Positions 14,874 to 24,159 of a stretch of DNA of 64,000 nt are shown here, in pieces. Below the pieces are notes generated by a model. The model saw nothing but the letters and a program-made list of their open reading frames with translations. It was not told the origin of the DNA and made no database searches. A program made the translations under genes and the position numbers. Where the stretch lies: the NCBI RefSeq assembly GCF_016427555.1, contig NZ_JAELVS010000003.1:274550-338549 (forward strand). The letters run 5' to 3'. Within the stretch, counting starts at the first letter, position 1; the number at the start of each line of letters is the position of its first letter. The DNA is from Marinobacter litoralis (GTDB lineage Bacteria > Pseudomonadota > Gammaproteobacteria > Pseudomonadales > Oleiphilaceae).

Positions 14874-16931
14874 TCAACCATTGCGGATAGCAGCTTCCTT
14901 CAATTCGGATATCCGGTCCCGCAAACGGGCTGCTGCTTCAAAATCCAGGTCAGCGGCGGCCTTGTACATCTCGTCTTCGAGTATCGCCACTTCTTTAAGA
15001 AGCTCCTGCGGTGACCGTTTGCCGGCTGCAACCCGATAATCTTCCGCCTGCTCTGCCGCTTTCTGGCCGGGCCGTTCAGGTTTGCGGCGACCACGCCCTG
15101 CACCGGGAGCCCCCTCCATTATGTCGGCGATTTTCTTGGTGAGACCCGTCGGGGTAATGCCATGCTCTTCGTTATGAGCCTGCTGCTTGGCACGGCGACG
15201 TTCGGTTTCACCCAAAGCCCGCTGCATCGAGCCGGTAATCCTGTCGCCATACAGAATGGCTTTGCCGTTCACGTTCCGAGCTGCGCGGCCGATGGTCTGA
15301 ATCAACGAGCGCTCGCTGCGCAGGAAGCCCTCTTTATCAGCATCCAGAATCGCCACCAGTGATACCTCGGGCATATCCAGCCCTTCTCGCAACAGGTTGA
15401 TGCCAACCAGCACATCGAACTCACCCCTTCGCAGATCACGGATAATTTCGACCCGCTCCACCGTATCAATGTCCGAATGCAGATAACGCACACGAATATC
15501 GTGCTCCATCAGGAAGTCGGTTAAATCCTCCGCCATCCGTTTGGTTAGCGTGGTGACCAGAACACGCTCCTTTTCCTCGACACGCGCGTGAATCTCCGAG
15601 AGCAGGTCGTCCACCTGGGTAGACGCAGGACGAACCTCAATCTCCGGATCCAGCAACCCGGTCGGCCGAACTACCTGCTCTACCACCTGCCCGGCGTGTT
15701 CAGCTTCGTAATTACCGGGTGTCGCCGACACGAAGATCATCTGTGGCGCAATCCGCTCCCACTCTTCGAAACGCATGGGCCGGTTGTCCAGTGCCGATGG
15801 CAGACGGAAACCATATTCAACCAAAGTTTCTTTGCGCGAGCGGTCGCCTTTGTACATGGCCCCGATTTGCGAAATCGTCACGTGAGATTCGTCCACCACC
15901 AACAACGCGTTCGGTGGCAGGTAATCGAACAATGTGGGTGGTGGTGCGCCCGGATCCCGCCCCGACAGATAACGGGAATAGTTTTCGATGCCGTTGCAGT
16001 AGCCCAGTTCCAGCATCATCTCAATATCGTAACGGGTTCGCTCTTCTAACCGCTGCGCTTCAACCAAGCGATGGTTGTCACGCAATTGCTTCAACCGCTC
16101 ATCCAGTTCCACTTTAATGTTTTCAACCGCATCCAGAACTTTCTGGCGTGGCGTGACATAGTGAGACTTGGGGTAGATGGTTACGCGTGGCACCCGACGC
16201 AGCACTTCACCGGTCAGTGGGTCGAAATAACTTAACTGCTCGACCTCATCGTCGAACAATTCAATTCGAATGGCCTCGCGTTCGGATTCGGCCGGGAAAA
16301 CATCAATCACATCACCGCGAACCCGGTAATTGGCGCGATGAAATTCCACGTCGTTCCGGGTGTACTGCAGCTCGGCCAAGCGCCGAAGGATGTCCCGCTG
16401 CTCAACCGGATCACCCCGATCCAAATGCAGCATCATCTTCATGTAGGATTCGGGGTCACCCAAGCCATAGATTGACGACACGGAAGCAACGATGATTGCA
16501 TCCGGCCGCTCCAACAGCGCCTTGGTCGCCGACAAGCGCATCTGTTCGATATGCTCGTTAATAGACGCATCTTTCTCGATAAACGTATCGGAAGAAGGTA
16601 CGTAGGCTTCTGGCTGATAATAATCGTAGTACGAAACGAAATACTCCACCGCGTTGTCCGGGAAGAATTCTTTGAATTCACCGTACAACTGGGCTGCCAG
16701 GGTTTTGTTATGCGCCATCACAATGGTTGGCCGCTGAACTTCCTGAATCACATTGGCAATCGTGAAGGTTTTTCCCGAGCCAGTAACACCCAGCAAGGTC
16801 TGATGGGCCAGGCCAGAATGGATACCGTCTACAAGCCCGGCAATGGCCGTGGGCTGGTCCCCGGCTGGCTGATAAGGCGAATCGACACGAAAAACACCCT
16901 CTTTCGAGGCACGAGTTGATTGACTAGCCAT
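14874..16931 (-). CDS. uvrB: Excinuclease ABC subunit B
   Basis: UvrB is the damage-verifying helicase of nucleotide excision repair, loaded by UvrA and then bound by UvrC. The product is 685 residues (E. coli 673). Visible elements are Walker A GVTGSGKT, the beta-hairpin region [30 protein letters not shown] box [17 protein letters not shown], helicase motifs V and VI ([17 protein letters not shown] and QTIGRAARN), and the C-terminal UVR motif [25 protein letters not shown] segment that contacts UvrC. The ATG at 16931 fits family length; a TTG at 16964 would add 11 residues. No convincing LexA box is seen upstream. It converges on the GNAT-C39 gene with no gap. Confidence 0.97.
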   Translation of the reverse strand: MASQSTRASKEGVFRVDSPYQPAGDQPTAIAGLVDGIHSGLAHQTLLGVTGSGKTFTIANVIQEVQRPTIVMAHNKTLAAQLYGEFKEFFPDNAVEYFVSYYDYYQPEAYVPSSDTFIEKDASINEHIEQMRLSATKALLERPDAIIVASVSSIYGLGDPESYMKMMLHLDRGDPVEQRDILRRLAELQYTRNDVEFHRANYRVRGDVIDVFPAESEREAIRIELFDDEVEQLSYFDPLTGEVLRRVPRVTIYPKSHYVTPRQKVLDAVENIKVELDERLKQLRDNHRLVEAQRLEERTRYDIEMMLELGYCNGIENYSRYLSGRDPGAPPPTLFDYLPPNALLVVDESHVTISQIGAMYKGDRSRKETLVEYGFRLPSALDNRPMRFEEWERIAPQMIFVSATPGNYEAEHAGQVVEQVVRPTGLLDPEIEVRPASTQVDDLLSEIHARVEEKERVLVTTLTKRMAEDLTDFLMEHDIRVRYLHSDIDTVERVEIIRDLRRGEFDVLVGINLLREGLDMPEVSLVAILDADKEGFLRSERSLIQTIGRAARNVNGKAILYGDRITGSMQRALGETERRRAKQQAHNEEHGITPTGLTKKIADIMEGAPGAGRGRRKPERPGQKAAEQAEDYRVAAGKRSPQELLKEVAILEDEMYKAAADLDFEAAARLRDRISELKEAAIRNG

Positions 16932-17121
16932 AATTGGCGAAGAACCTCCAGTCGTCAGTGGCAACCATCACGGCTACTACTTACAAGAAATTTAGCGATA
17001 CCGTCGCTTCATGATACCATCAGCCCGATCGACGGCCGTGTAAAATACAGCCGGGGCATCGAACTCCCCTTGCTACCACGCCGGTCGCAGCCCATAAGAC
17101 GCAGCTTTAAGGAGCTCAAGT

Positions 17122-18306
17122 TTGGACCTTCAACTTTCCAGCCGTGTACAGGCTATCAAGCCATCCCCAACCCTCGCCGTTACCAACAAAGCAGCCGAGC
17201 TTCGCGCTGCTGGCCAAGACATTATTGGCTTGGGTGCCGGCGAGCCGGACTTCGACACCCCAGAGCACATCAAACAGGCCGCTATTGAAGCCATTACCAA
17301 CGGTCAGACCAAGTACACCGCCGTTGATGGTACGCCTGCTCTGAAAAAAGCGATCATTGCGAAGTTCAAACGCGACAACGGACTGGAATACGAAGCCAAC
17401 CAGATTCTGGTATCCAGTGGCGGCAAGCAAAGCTTTTTCAACCTGGCACTGGCCATTTTGAATCCGGGCGACGAAGCCATTATCCCTGCTCCTTACTGGG
17501 TATCTTACCCGGACATGGTGCTGGTTGCAGAGGGTAAGCCGGTTATCATCGAGACATCCGTCAATACCCGCTTCAAGATCACCCCGGAGCAGCTGGAAAA
17601 CGCGATCACCGATCGTACCCGTCTGTTCGTGATCAACAGCCCGTCCAACCCGAGCGGCATGGCATACTCGATGGAGGAGCTGAAGGCGATTGGTGAAGTT
17701 CTGAAGAAGCACCCCAACATCATGATCGCCACCGACGACATGTATGAGCCGATCCTGTGGACCGGCAAGCCGTTCTGCAACATCGTGAACGCTTGCCCTG
17801 AACTGTACGAGCGCACCTTCGTGCTGAACGGTGTTTCCAAAGCCTACTCCATGACAGGCTGGCGCATCGGTTATGCAGCAGGACCGGCGAAGATCATCGG
17901 CGCCATGAAGAAGATTCAGTCCCAGAGCACCTCTAACCCCTGCTCGATCTCTCAGGCAGCCGCTACCGCCGCTCTCGACGGTGATCAGGCCTGCGTAGGC
18001 GAGATGGTTAAGTCGTTCAAAAAACGTCACGACTGGCTGGTTGATGCCTTGAACAAGCTGCCGGGTGTTGAGTGCCCTTACGGCGACGGCACCTTCTATG
18101 TGTTCCCAAGCTTCCAGGGCGCAATCGATGCAACCGACGGCGTAAGCACAGACGTTGAGTTCGCTGAAAAACTTCTGAGCGAAGCCGGTGTTGCGTTGGT
18201 TCCTGGCTCCGCGTTCGGTAGCCCGGGCCACATGCGGTTGAGCTTTGCGACCAGTATGGACAACCTCGAGAAGGCAATTGAGCGTTTGCAGAAAGCTCTT
18301 GGCTAA
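17122..18306 (+). CDS. aspC: Aspartate aminotransferase (PLP-dependent class I)
   Basis: This enzyme transfers amino groups between aspartate and 2-oxoglutarate using pyridoxal phosphate, in the cytoplasm. The 394-residue product begins LQLSSRVQAIKPSPTLAV and has AGEPDFDTPEHI, the PLP-contacting SSGGKQSFFN, INSPSNPSG, the ATDDMYEPI Asp/Tyr pair, the Schiff-base Lys in NGVSKAYSMTGWRIGY, and the substrate-carboxylate Arg in MRLSFA. It belongs to the subgroup found in Pseudomonas and Thermus (often named aspC or aatA), not the E. coli AspC type. The start is TTG at 17122, supported by AGGAG seven bases upstream. A tRNA-Asn promoter begins 17 bases after its stop. A 371-codon open frame opposite it is an antisense shadow. 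Confidence 0.93.
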   Translation: MDLQLSSRVQAIKPSPTLAVTNKAAELRAAGQDIIGLGAGEPDFDTPEHIKQAAIEAITNGQTKYTAVDGTPALKKAIIAKFKRDNGLEYEANQILVSSGGKQSFFNLALAILNPGDEAIIPAPYWVSYPDMVLVAEGKPVIIETSVNTRFKITPEQLENAITDRTRLFVINSPSNPSGMAYSMEELKAIGEVLKKHPNIMIATDDMYEPILWTGKPFCNIVNACPELYERTFVLNGVSKAYSMTGWRIGYAAGPAKIIGAMKKIQSQSTSNPCSISQAAATAALDGDQACVGEMVKSFKKRHDWLVDALNKLPGVECPYGDGTFYVFPSFQGAIDATDGVSTDVEFAEKLLSEAGVALVPGSAFGSPGHMRLSFATSMDNLEKAIERLQKALG

Positions 18307-18323
18307 TTTTTTTAGCTAAGGGG

Positions 18324-18352
18324 TTGACGAGGCGGTAAGGTCACACTAATAT
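18324..18352 (+). promoter_or_regulatory. Sigma-70 promoter of tRNA-Asn (second copy)
   Basis: TTGACG (18324-18329), 17 bases, TAATAT (18347-18352), then a GC-rich discriminator (ACGCGCC). The hexamers and spacing are identical to those of the first tRNA-Asn, although the spacer sequences differ. Confidence 0.8.
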
Positions 18353-18376
18353 ACGCGCCTCGTCACATGACGATGT

Positions 18377-18452
18377 TCCCCGATAGCTCAGTTGGTAGAG
18401 CAACGGACTGTTAATCCGTTTGTCGCTGGTTCGAGCCCAGCTCGGGGAGCCA
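18377..18452 (+). tRNA. tRNA-Asn (anticodon GTT), copy 2
   Basis: It is identical in all 76 bases to the gene at 3697-3772, including the encoded CCA. Preceding bases TGTT and following CCACT are also shared, which is consistent with a duplication or ongoing gene conversion. Confidence 0.98.
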
Positions 18453-18460
18453 CTATTTCG

Positions 18461-18496
18461 AAAGCCCGCTAGTTCTATGAATTAGCGGGCTTTTTT
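18461..18496 (+). terminator. Rho-independent terminator of the second tRNA-Asn
   Basis: The stem AAAGCCCGCTA / TAGCGGGCTTT is followed by TTTT, eight bases after the tRNA 3' end. Its sequence is unrelated to the terminator of the first copy. Confidence 0.88.
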
Positions 18497-18576
18497 GTGG
18501 GCACTTGTTTTACCTGACGCTTTCGGAGATTGCGGATCAACACCTGACCCCAGCTTGTCTGTTTGGGTGGAATGGC

Positions 18577-18681
18577 GTGGTGGAACCCTTCTTCCAAAAA
18601 CCGCTCCTTCGGCACGTCCATGTGACGCTTCTGCTCCGCCATCCATGGCTCCGCACATTTTTGGAAGAAGGGTTCCACCAC
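18577..18681 (-). repeat. Intergenic structured element, copy 3 (diverged core)
   Basis: The arms 18577-18600 and 18658-18681 form a perfect 24-bp inverted repeat. The 57-base core, read on the minus strand, is the most diverged of the four but keeps GCCA-TGGA-TGGC (18638-18649) and CACATGGACGTG (18613-18624). The latter still fits ACANGGANGU. It lies with copy 4 in the 450-base gene-free gap 18497-18946 between the tRNA-Asn terminator and pyrF. Short open frames over it are not credible genes. Confidence 0.8.
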
Positions 18682-18786
18682 ACCGATCAGGCTGCATCAG
18701 AGTATCCGAAAAGGCTAAAGCCAGCTCAGGATTAAATATCAAAACCAGAATCAAATCGCTATACGACGACCACTCCAAAGGTTGAA

Positions 18787-18896
18787 CGCCGAGGATGGAG
18801 GCCGCTCCCGAAAATTTCGGAGGCCATGGATGGCCGGAGAGAAGCGCACATGGATGTGCTCGTAGCGGTTTTCGGGAGCGGCCTCCATCCTTGGCG
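18787..18896 (+). repeat. Intergenic structured element, copy 4
   Basis: The arms 18787-18814 and 18869-18896 pair over 28 positions, with one G-T that would be a G-U wobble in RNA. The 54-base core has hairpins at 18822-18835 (GGCCA, TGGA, TGGCC) and 18846-18859 (GCACA, TGGA, TGTGC). It is opposite in orientation to copy 3, 105 bases away, and ends 50 bases before the pyrF stop. Confidence 0.86.
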
Positions 18897-18946
18897 CCAC
18901 ACCCAAAATAAAAGGCTAGAATCGGAAACGAACCAGCCGCCGCAGT

Positions 18947-19657
18947 TTAAGCGCCTTGCACCTCAGCATGAATCGCCTCAAGCGCCGCCAGCGGGTCGTC
19001 AGCCTTGGTAATCGGGCGACCAATAACCAGGTAGTCAGAACCCGCTTTCAGGGCATCTGTGGGGGTCATGATACGTTGCTGATCGCCCTTATCAGCAGTC
19101 AACGGGCGAATGCCCGGAGTGATGAGCTGGAAATCAGCACCCTGCTCTGCTTTCAGGCGCGGCGCTTCCTGCGCGGAGCACACTACGCCATCCAATCCAC
19201 AATTCCTGGTTAGCGCTGCGAGGCGCGACACCTGCACTTCCGGCAAATCGGTAATACCGATACCCGACAAGTCATCGCCTGACATACTGGTCAGAACCGT
19301 AACAGCGATCAGCAACGGCTTATCCGCACCAAACGACTCCAGACGCTCTCGACAGGCGACCATCATCTTCTCGCCACCTGACGCATGAACATTCACCATC
19401 CACACACCAAGGTCCGCTGCGGCAGCAACGGCCGACGAGGTAGTGTTCGGAATATCGTGGAACTTCAGATCCAGAAAGACATCAAAGCCACGGTTCTGCA
19501 GCGCCTTAACCAGCTCCGGGCCGGAGCGGGTAAACAACTCTTTGCCAACCTTCAAACGACACTTGCCCGGATCGAGCTGATCAACAAGCGCAAGCGCCGG
19601 ATCCTGAGAGGGAAAGTCTAAAGCTACAATGATTTTCGGGTCGTTGGGGTTTTGCAC
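18947..19657 (-). CDS. pyrF: Orotidine 5'-phosphate decarboxylase
   Basis: This cytoplasmic enzyme catalyses the last step of UMP synthesis. The 236-residue product is a single TIM barrel: IIVALDF at the N-terminus, KVGKELFT, the catalytic cluster [10 protein letters not shown] (Asp-Lys-x-x-Asp), VTVLTSM, ITPGIRP near 185, and the phosphate-binding YLVIGRPIT with its Arg. The start is GTG at 19657. It is the last gene of the lapA-lapB-pyrF group, 31 bases after lapB, an order also found in E. coli. The elements at 18577-18896 lie downstream in place of an obvious terminator. Confidence 0.96.
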   Translation of the reverse strand: MQNPNDPKIIVALDFPSQDPALALVDQLDPGKCRLKVGKELFTRSGPELVKALQNRGFDVFLDLKFHDIPNTTSSAVAAAADLGVWMVNVHASGGEKMMVACRERLESFGADKPLLIAVTVLTSMSGDDLSGIGITDLPEVQVSRLAALTRNCGLDGVVCSAQEAPRLKAEQGADFQLITPGIRPLTADKGDQQRIMTPTDALKAGSDYLVIGRPITKADDPLAALEAIHAEVQGA

Positions 19658-19688
19658 GTTCGATTTTCCCAGTCAGTAAATTAAAACG

Positions 19689-20858
19689 TTATTCGGCTTC
19701 CACACCTTGAATCGGCCTCACAGTTTCCCACTGCTTACAACTCGGGCACAACCAATGCAGCTGCTGGCCATCGAAGCCACAATTCACACAACGATAGATC
19801 GGACGGTTAGCCAGTATCAGATGACCAATACGACTCACCAGACGCCCCTCGTCGGTCGTCATCCCCTTCTCGTAGCCCGCAAGCTCAACAAGCCGCAAAA
19901 GGCCTCGCATTGAAGGGCGGACCTCCAGCTCCTGACGCAACAGATCAATCGCTGCCGGGCGACTGGAAGAGCGCTCCACTGATTCTACCAGTGCAAGCAA
20001 CAAACTGGTGCTCGGATGTTGCTCGTAGAGCTTTTTCAGTTTCTTGAACAAACGCCCCACATCACCATGGTCACGCTCGAGCTGCATCAACCGATCGACG
20101 GCCTCGGGGCCAAATTGAGGGTTTTGTTCAAATACCTTCAGTCCCTGCTTACTGGCTTCACGATAATTGCCTTGGCGAACCTGAAGCTTCATCAACAACA
20201 GAGTGGCCCGCACACATGAAGGATCGTATTCCAAGGCTTCTCGGAACAACTTCTTTGCGGTCCAGCGATCGTCATCTTTGAGCGCCAAATCAGCCAGCTC
20301 ACAGGTAATGTAGGCAAGTGTTTTGAACATAACCGGATCGGATTCTGTTCGGGTCAAGGTTTTTGCCACCTGCCCGGCTTTCTCCCATTCCTTCTCCTGC
20401 TGATACAGCTCGATGAGCTCACTGGCAGCCCGGCGCCCGTAATCACGATCTCCCATTAACTCCTGAAACAAAGCCTCAGCCCTGTCTAACAAACCGGCTC
20501 CCAGATAATCCATGGCCAGCTCTAGGGTTACTTTCGGAGTATAACGAGCGGGCAACTCGGGGCGAGCAAGTAGATTCTGGTGAATCAATGTGGCGCGGTC
20601 GGTTTCGCCTTTATTGCGAAAATGACTGCCAATGGATAAATGAAGGCTGACCGTGTCTTTGTTAACCGGCAAAGACTGCACAAAGTTTTCAACGGCTTGG
20701 TCAGAATAATTGGTAAAGAGGAATTGCAGACGATCTTTAACGGAGTCTACGTCAGATATGGTTTTACGCGAACGGCGGTAGGAAGCGCCATACCGACCCA
20801 CTAACCAGCCAGCGGCAACAGCAACCGTTAGAAGCAGCCAGTTGAACACTAATTCCAT
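19689..20858 (-). CDS. lapB: Lipopolysaccharide assembly protein LapB (YciM)
   Basis: LapB is an inner-membrane-anchored TPR protein that controls LPS amount by directing FtsH to degrade LpxC. The 389 residues comprise an N-terminal membrane anchor (FNWLLLTVAVAAGWLVG, about 5-21), TPR helices from about 45 to 330, and a C-terminal rubredoxin-type zinc knuckle with two Cys-x-x-Cys pairs (CVNCGF and CPSCKQW). All match E. coli YciM in length and order. Its start overlaps the lapA stop by one base (TAATG), so they are translationally coupled. Confidence 0.95.
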   Translation of the reverse strand: MELVFNWLLLTVAVAAGWLVGRYGASYRRSRKTISDVDSVKDRLQFLFTNYSDQAVENFVQSLPVNKDTVSLHLSIGSHFRNKGETDRATLIHQNLLARPELPARYTPKVTLELAMDYLGAGLLDRAEALFQELMGDRDYGRRAASELIELYQQEKEWEKAGQVAKTLTRTESDPVMFKTLAYITCELADLALKDDDRWTAKKLFREALEYDPSCVRATLLLMKLQVRQGNYREASKQGLKVFEQNPQFGPEAVDRLMQLERDHGDVGRLFKKLKKLYEQHPSTSLLLALVESVERSSSRPAAIDLLRQELEVRPSMRGLLRLVELAGYEKGMTTDEGRLVSRIGHLILANRPIYRCVNCGFDGQQLHWLCPSCKQWETVRPIQGVEAE

Positions 20859-21160
20859 TAAAGTGCCTGGTCGTTATCAGCCCTGGATTTTTCTAGCGCC
20901 TGCTCCGTACGTTCAAGCCGCTTTTTGAGGTTGCGGCGTGATACTGAAGAGCGGAAAGAGCCGATCAACATCAACAAAACGCCGACCAATGCACCCAACA
21001 CAAAAGACAAGATAATCCAGACTGCGACACCGTGTGGCTGAGTTTCGAACAGCAGGAAATTAAGAGACACCGCCATCTGATTATTCAACGAGAACACCAG
21101 AGCAACGACTATCAGAATTACAACCAAGACAATTAAGAGAATCTTCTGTAGTGCTGCCAT
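20858..21160 (-). CDS. lapA: Lipopolysaccharide assembly protein LapA domain-containing protein
   Basis: This is a small inner-membrane protein of 100 residues that works with LapB. It has two membrane helices (about 8-26 and 43-66) and a basic, coiled-coil-prone C-terminus (RRNLKKRLERTEQALEKSRAD) facing the cytoplasm. The LNFLLFETQPHGVAVWIILSF segment is typical of the family. The ATG at 21160 is preferred to a GTG at 21169 because GGAG would be only one base from the latter and about ten from the former. It lies between ihfB and lapB, as in E. coli relatives and Pseudomonas. Confidence 0.92.
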   Translation of the reverse strand: MAALQKILLIVLVVILIVVALVFSLNNQMAVSLNFLLFETQPHGVAVWIILSFVLGALVGVLLMLIGSFRSSVSRRNLKKRLERTEQALEKSRADNDQAL

Positions 21161-21225
21161 CTCGTACACGCTCCAGACGGGAAATTTTCGATCTTATGTT
21201 GCTGAAAGATTCACGTGCGTCAGGA

Positions 21226-21522
21226 TCAGAATCCTTTCTTCAAGCTATCGTTAACCTGCTCTCGAAGCTCTTTCCCGGGCTTGAAATGCGGAACATATTT
21301 CGCAGGCAACTGCACCGCCTCTCCGGTTTTTGGATTTCGGCCAACACGCGCTTCGCGGTGATGTAAAGAAAAGCTGCCAAACCCTCGAATCTCGATACGC
21401 TGACCATCCGCCAACGCCTGAGACATGTGTTCAATAATGGTCTTAACCGCCAGCTCAACATCCTTTACCGAGAGCTGCGTCTGTTTTGATGCTACCAGTT
21501 CAACCAGTTCGGACTTCGTCAT
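21226..21522 (-). CDS. ihfB: Integration host factor subunit beta
   Basis: IHF-beta forms a heterodimer with IHF-alpha that bends DNA sharply at specific sites. The 98-residue product has the usual length and features: [14 protein letters not shown] at the N-terminus, [22 protein letters not shown] containing the DNA-contacting arm and its Pro, and [12 protein letters not shown] at the end. The ATG at 21522 is preceded by GAGGAAAG; an 11-codon open extension upstream is not family-like. It sits directly downstream of rpsA as in E. coli and Pseudomonas, with a terminator hairpin between that may reduce read-through. Confidence 0.97.
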   Translation of the reverse strand: MTKSELVELVASKQTQLSVKDVELAVKTIIEHMSQALADGQRIEIRGFGSFSLHHREARVGRNPKTGEAVQLPAKYVPHFKPGKELREQVNDSLKKGF

Positions 21523-21607
21523 GAGGCACTTTCCTCTGTCATTATTATTCCGCACTTAAATGCTGGATTCCAATGACTCTAGTTTAGCCAAACCAGAAAA
21601 AAACACA

Positions 21608-21640
21608 AAAAAAACGGGCTCTTAGAGCCCGTTTTTTTCA
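21608..21640 (-). terminator. Rho-independent terminator between rpsA and ihfB
   Basis: The stem AAACGGGCTC / GAGCCCGTTT with a three-base loop is followed on the minus strand by a run of eight T. It lies 15 bases past the rpsA stop. It probably ends most rpsA transcripts, leaving ihfB to partial read-through or its own promoter. Confidence 0.9.
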
Positions 21641-21655
21641 CTACCAACCAGACAA

Positions 21656-23347
21656 TTAGTCTTTGTTGGCGTTTTGCTGCTGCATCTGTTCCTTGATCAG
21701 GTCACCGATAGTGGTGGCGCCTGAGGTTTCTGCAGCCTTACTGCGTACGCTATCCAGAGCCTGCTTGTCGTCTTCTACGTCTTTAGACTTAACAGACAGG
21801 TTGATCACGCGGTTCTTGCGATCGATGCTGATGATCTTCGCTTCTACTTCTTCGCCTTCTTTCAGAACGTTACGCGCATCTTCAACGCGGTCACGGCTGA
21901 TTTCGGAGGCCTTCAGTACCGCTTCAACTTCTTCGTTCAGGGCAATAGTAGCGCCTTTTGCGTCTACTGCAGAAACAGTACCCTTAACGATGGACCCTTT
22001 GTCGTTCAGCTGTACAAATTCGGCGAACGGATCGCTTTCCAGCTGCTTGATACCCAGGGAGATACGCTCACGCTCTGGATCAACAGACAGGATAACGGTT
22101 TCAACTTCGTCGCCCTTCTTGTATTCGCGAACGGCTTCTTCACCGGTTTCGTTCCAGCTGATGTCAGACAGGTGAACCAGACCGTCGATTCCGCCATCCA
22201 GACCGATGAAGATACCGAAGTCAGTGATTGACTTGATCTTACCGGAGATGCGATCGCCTTTGTTGAAGTTGCCAGAGAAGTCTTCCCAAGGGTTAGACAC
22301 ACACTGCTTGATACCCAGGGAAATACGACGACGCTCTTCGTCGATATCCAGGATCATCACTTCAACTTCGTCACCTACCTGAACAACCTTGGACGGGTGG
22401 ATGTTCTTGTTGGTCCAATCCATTTCGGAAACGTGAACCAGGCCTTCAACACCCTCTTCCAGCTCAGCGAAGCAGCCGTAGTCGGTCAGGTTGGTTACAC
22501 GAGCCGTTACACGAGCGCTTTCTGGGTAACGAGCCTTGATATCTACCCAAGGATCTTCGCCCAACTGCTTCAGACCCAGAGAAACACGGTTACGCTCACG
22601 GTCGAACTTCAGGACCTTAACATTGATTTCGTCGCCCACATTCACGATTTCGCTCGGGTGCTTGATGCGTTTCCAAGCCATATCAGTGATGTGCAGCAGG
22701 CCGTCAACACCGCCCAGATCTACGAACGCGCCGTAGTCGGTCAGGTTCTTGACGATACCTTTGATTTCCAGACCTTCGGTCAGGGTTTCCAGCAGAGCTT
22801 CACGCTGCTCGCTGTTTTCAGCTTCCAGAACGGCGCGGCGAGAAACAACCACGTTGTTACGCTTCTGGTCCAGCTTGATAACCTTGAACTCAAGTTCTTT
22901 GTTTTCCAGGTGCGCAGTGTCGCGAACCGGACGAACGTCTACCAGAGAACCCGGCAAGAAGGCACGGATACCAGCCAGATCAACAGTGAAACCACCTTTG
23001 ACCTTGCCGTTGATGATACCTTTAACCACTTCTTCAGCTTCGAAGGACTTCTCGAGAACCTTCCAAGCTTCGGCGCGCTTCGCCTTCTCACGAGACAGAC
23101 GGGTTTCACCGAAACCGTCTTCAACAGCGTCGAGAGCTACGTCGACTACGTCGCCGATTTGAACTTCCAACTCGCCTTTTTCGTTGAGGAACTGGGAGGC
23201 GGGGATAACGCCTTCGGACTTCAGTCCAGCGTTAACGGTGACCCAGTCGCTATCAACATCAACAACGGTTCCCTGAACAATGGAACCTGGCTGCATGTCG
23301 ATTTCTTTTAAACTTTCTTCGAATAAATCCGCAAAGCTCTCGCTCAT
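21656..23347 (-). CDS. rpsA: 30S ribosomal protein S1
   Basis: S1 helps the 30S subunit bind and unfold mRNA. The 563-residue product carries six S1 RNA-binding repeats, recognisable by recurring GxVxxxxxxGxFVxLxGxxGLxHxSD patterns (for example [37 protein letters not shown]). The N-terminal [17 protein letters not shown] matches family members, where this part contacts S2. Codons are strongly biased, as expected for a ribosomal protein. No strong Shine-Dalgarno precedes the ATG; see the leader entry. It lies between cmk and ihfB, the order conserved in gammaproteobacteria. Confidence 0.98.
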   Translation of the reverse strand: MSESFADLFEESLKEIDMQPGSIVQGTVVDVDSDWVTVNAGLKSEGVIPASQFLNEKGELEVQIGDVVDVALDAVEDGFGETRLSREKAKRAEAWKVLEKSFEAEEVVKGIINGKVKGGFTVDLAGIRAFLPGSLVDVRPVRDTAHLENKELEFKVIKLDQKRNNVVVSRRAVLEAENSEQREALLETLTEGLEIKGIVKNLTDYGAFVDLGGVDGLLHITDMAWKRIKHPSEIVNVGDEINVKVLKFDRERNRVSLGLKQLGEDPWVDIKARYPESARVTARVTNLTDYGCFAELEEGVEGLVHVSEMDWTNKNIHPSKVVQVGDEVEVMILDIDEERRRISLGIKQCVSNPWEDFSGNFNKGDRISGKIKSITDFGIFIGLDGGIDGLVHLSDISWNETGEEAVREYKKGDEVETVILSVDPERERISLGIKQLESDPFAEFVQLNDKGSIVKGTVSAVDAKGATIALNEEVEAVLKASEISRDRVEDARNVLKEGEEVEAKIISIDRKNRVINLSVKSKDVEDDKQALDSVRSKAAETSGATTIGDLIKEQMQQQNANKD

Positions 23348-23478
23348 TATGTGCCCTATATGATCAACGCAAGTATGCTCCGTGCCGCCAGCAACACGGT
23401 CTGTTAATGATTTCCGGATTCAGCCTGTGGCTGGCAATATTCCGCTGACTCCGGCATTCCAACGACAAAAAGGTGTAG
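23348..23478 (-). promoter_or_regulatory. rpsA leader region
   Basis: The 131 bases between cmk and rpsA hold no gene. The bases just before the rpsA ATG (CATATAGGGCACATA) have only a poor Shine-Dalgarno. In E. coli and relatives the rpsA leader also lacks one and folds into hairpins that S1 itself uses for translation and autoregulation. Short inverted repeats such as AGCC/GGCT near 23430 fit such a fold, but I have not modelled it. Confidence 0.4.
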
Positions 23479-24159
23479 TCAGGCCTGACCTGCTGCGGCC
23501 ATACACCTGTCTAACACCTCTTCTATACTCAAACCTGTAGAATCAATGACTTGCGCATCATCCGCAGGCTTAAGAGGGGCCGCTGACCGGTTCATATCCC
23601 GATCGTCACGTACCCGAATCTCGTCTAAAACGGCGTCAATAGTAACATCGACCCCGGCGTCCTTCAACTGATTATAGCGGCGCCGCGCGCGCTCTTCGGC
23701 ACTCGCGGTCAGGAAAATTTTCACTGGTGCATCGGGAAAAACAACCGTTCCCATGTCTCGCCCGTCCGCGACTACTCCGGGCGCTTTCTGGAAATCCCTT
23801 TGGCGCTGCAAGAGTGCATCCCGAACCGGCTGCATAACGGCCACTTTTGACGCGTTGTTGCCGCATGTTTCGGTACGGATTTCGGACGTGACATCCTGCC
23901 CGGACAAAAGCACTCGCACCGGCTGGCCAACTTCTCCCGGCTCAAATTCCACGTCCAGAGTGGCCGCCACTTCAACCAGACCTGGCTCATCATCCAGAGC
24001 CACCCCCTGCCGGGTTGCCGCCAGAGCGGTCAGGCGGTACAAAGCACCACTATCAAGCAAGTGCCACCCTAGTTTGCGAGCCAACATCTGGGTAATCGTT
24101 CCTTTACCCGCACCACCAGGGCCGTCCACTGTAATGACCGGGGCCTTGCTGTCTGCCAT
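23479..24159 (-). CDS. cmk: Cytidylate kinase
   Basis: This kinase phosphorylates CMP and dCMP to the diphosphates in the cytoplasm. It has 226 residues, P-loop GPGGAGKGT at 14-22, the acceptor-binding LDSGALYRL, the [11 protein letters not shown] block with conserved Arg and Asp, and the lid Args in [10 protein letters not shown] and [13 protein letters not shown]. Its start overlaps the tyrA-aroA stop by one base (TAATG). The order aroA-cmk-rpsA is conserved in many gammaproteobacteria. Confidence 0.96.
   Translation of the reverse strand: MADSKAPVITVDGPGGAGKGTITQMLARKLGWHLLDSGALYRLTALAATRQGVALDDEPGLVEVAATLDVEFEPGEVGQPVRVLLSGQDVTSEIRTETCGNNASKVAVMQPVRDALLQRQRDFQKAPGVVADGRDMGTVVFPDAPVKIFLTASAEERARRRYNQLKDAGVDVTIDAVLDEIRVRDDRDMNRSAAPLKPADDAQVIDSTGLSIEEVLDRCMAAAGQA

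Noticed and set aside
17041..17062. A possible LexA box in the uvrB-aspC gap (TACAG half-site with a weak partner)
   Set aside because: The left half does not match CTG at the required spacing, unlike the clear box before imuA.
17116..18231. A 371-codon open frame on the minus strand opposite the aspartate aminotransferase gene
   Set aside because: It is antisense to a clear PLP aminotransferase with all catalytic motifs; the frame is open because of codon bias. No ribosome binding site or family features.
18475..18785. Open frames of 68-98 codons across repeat copy 3
   Set aside because: They follow the inverted repeat on both strands, as expected from a structured non-coding element.
22397..23311. 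A 304-codon open frame on the plus strand opposite rpsA
   Set aside because: It mirrors the strongly biased S1 gene and repeats with the S1 domains; not a gene.
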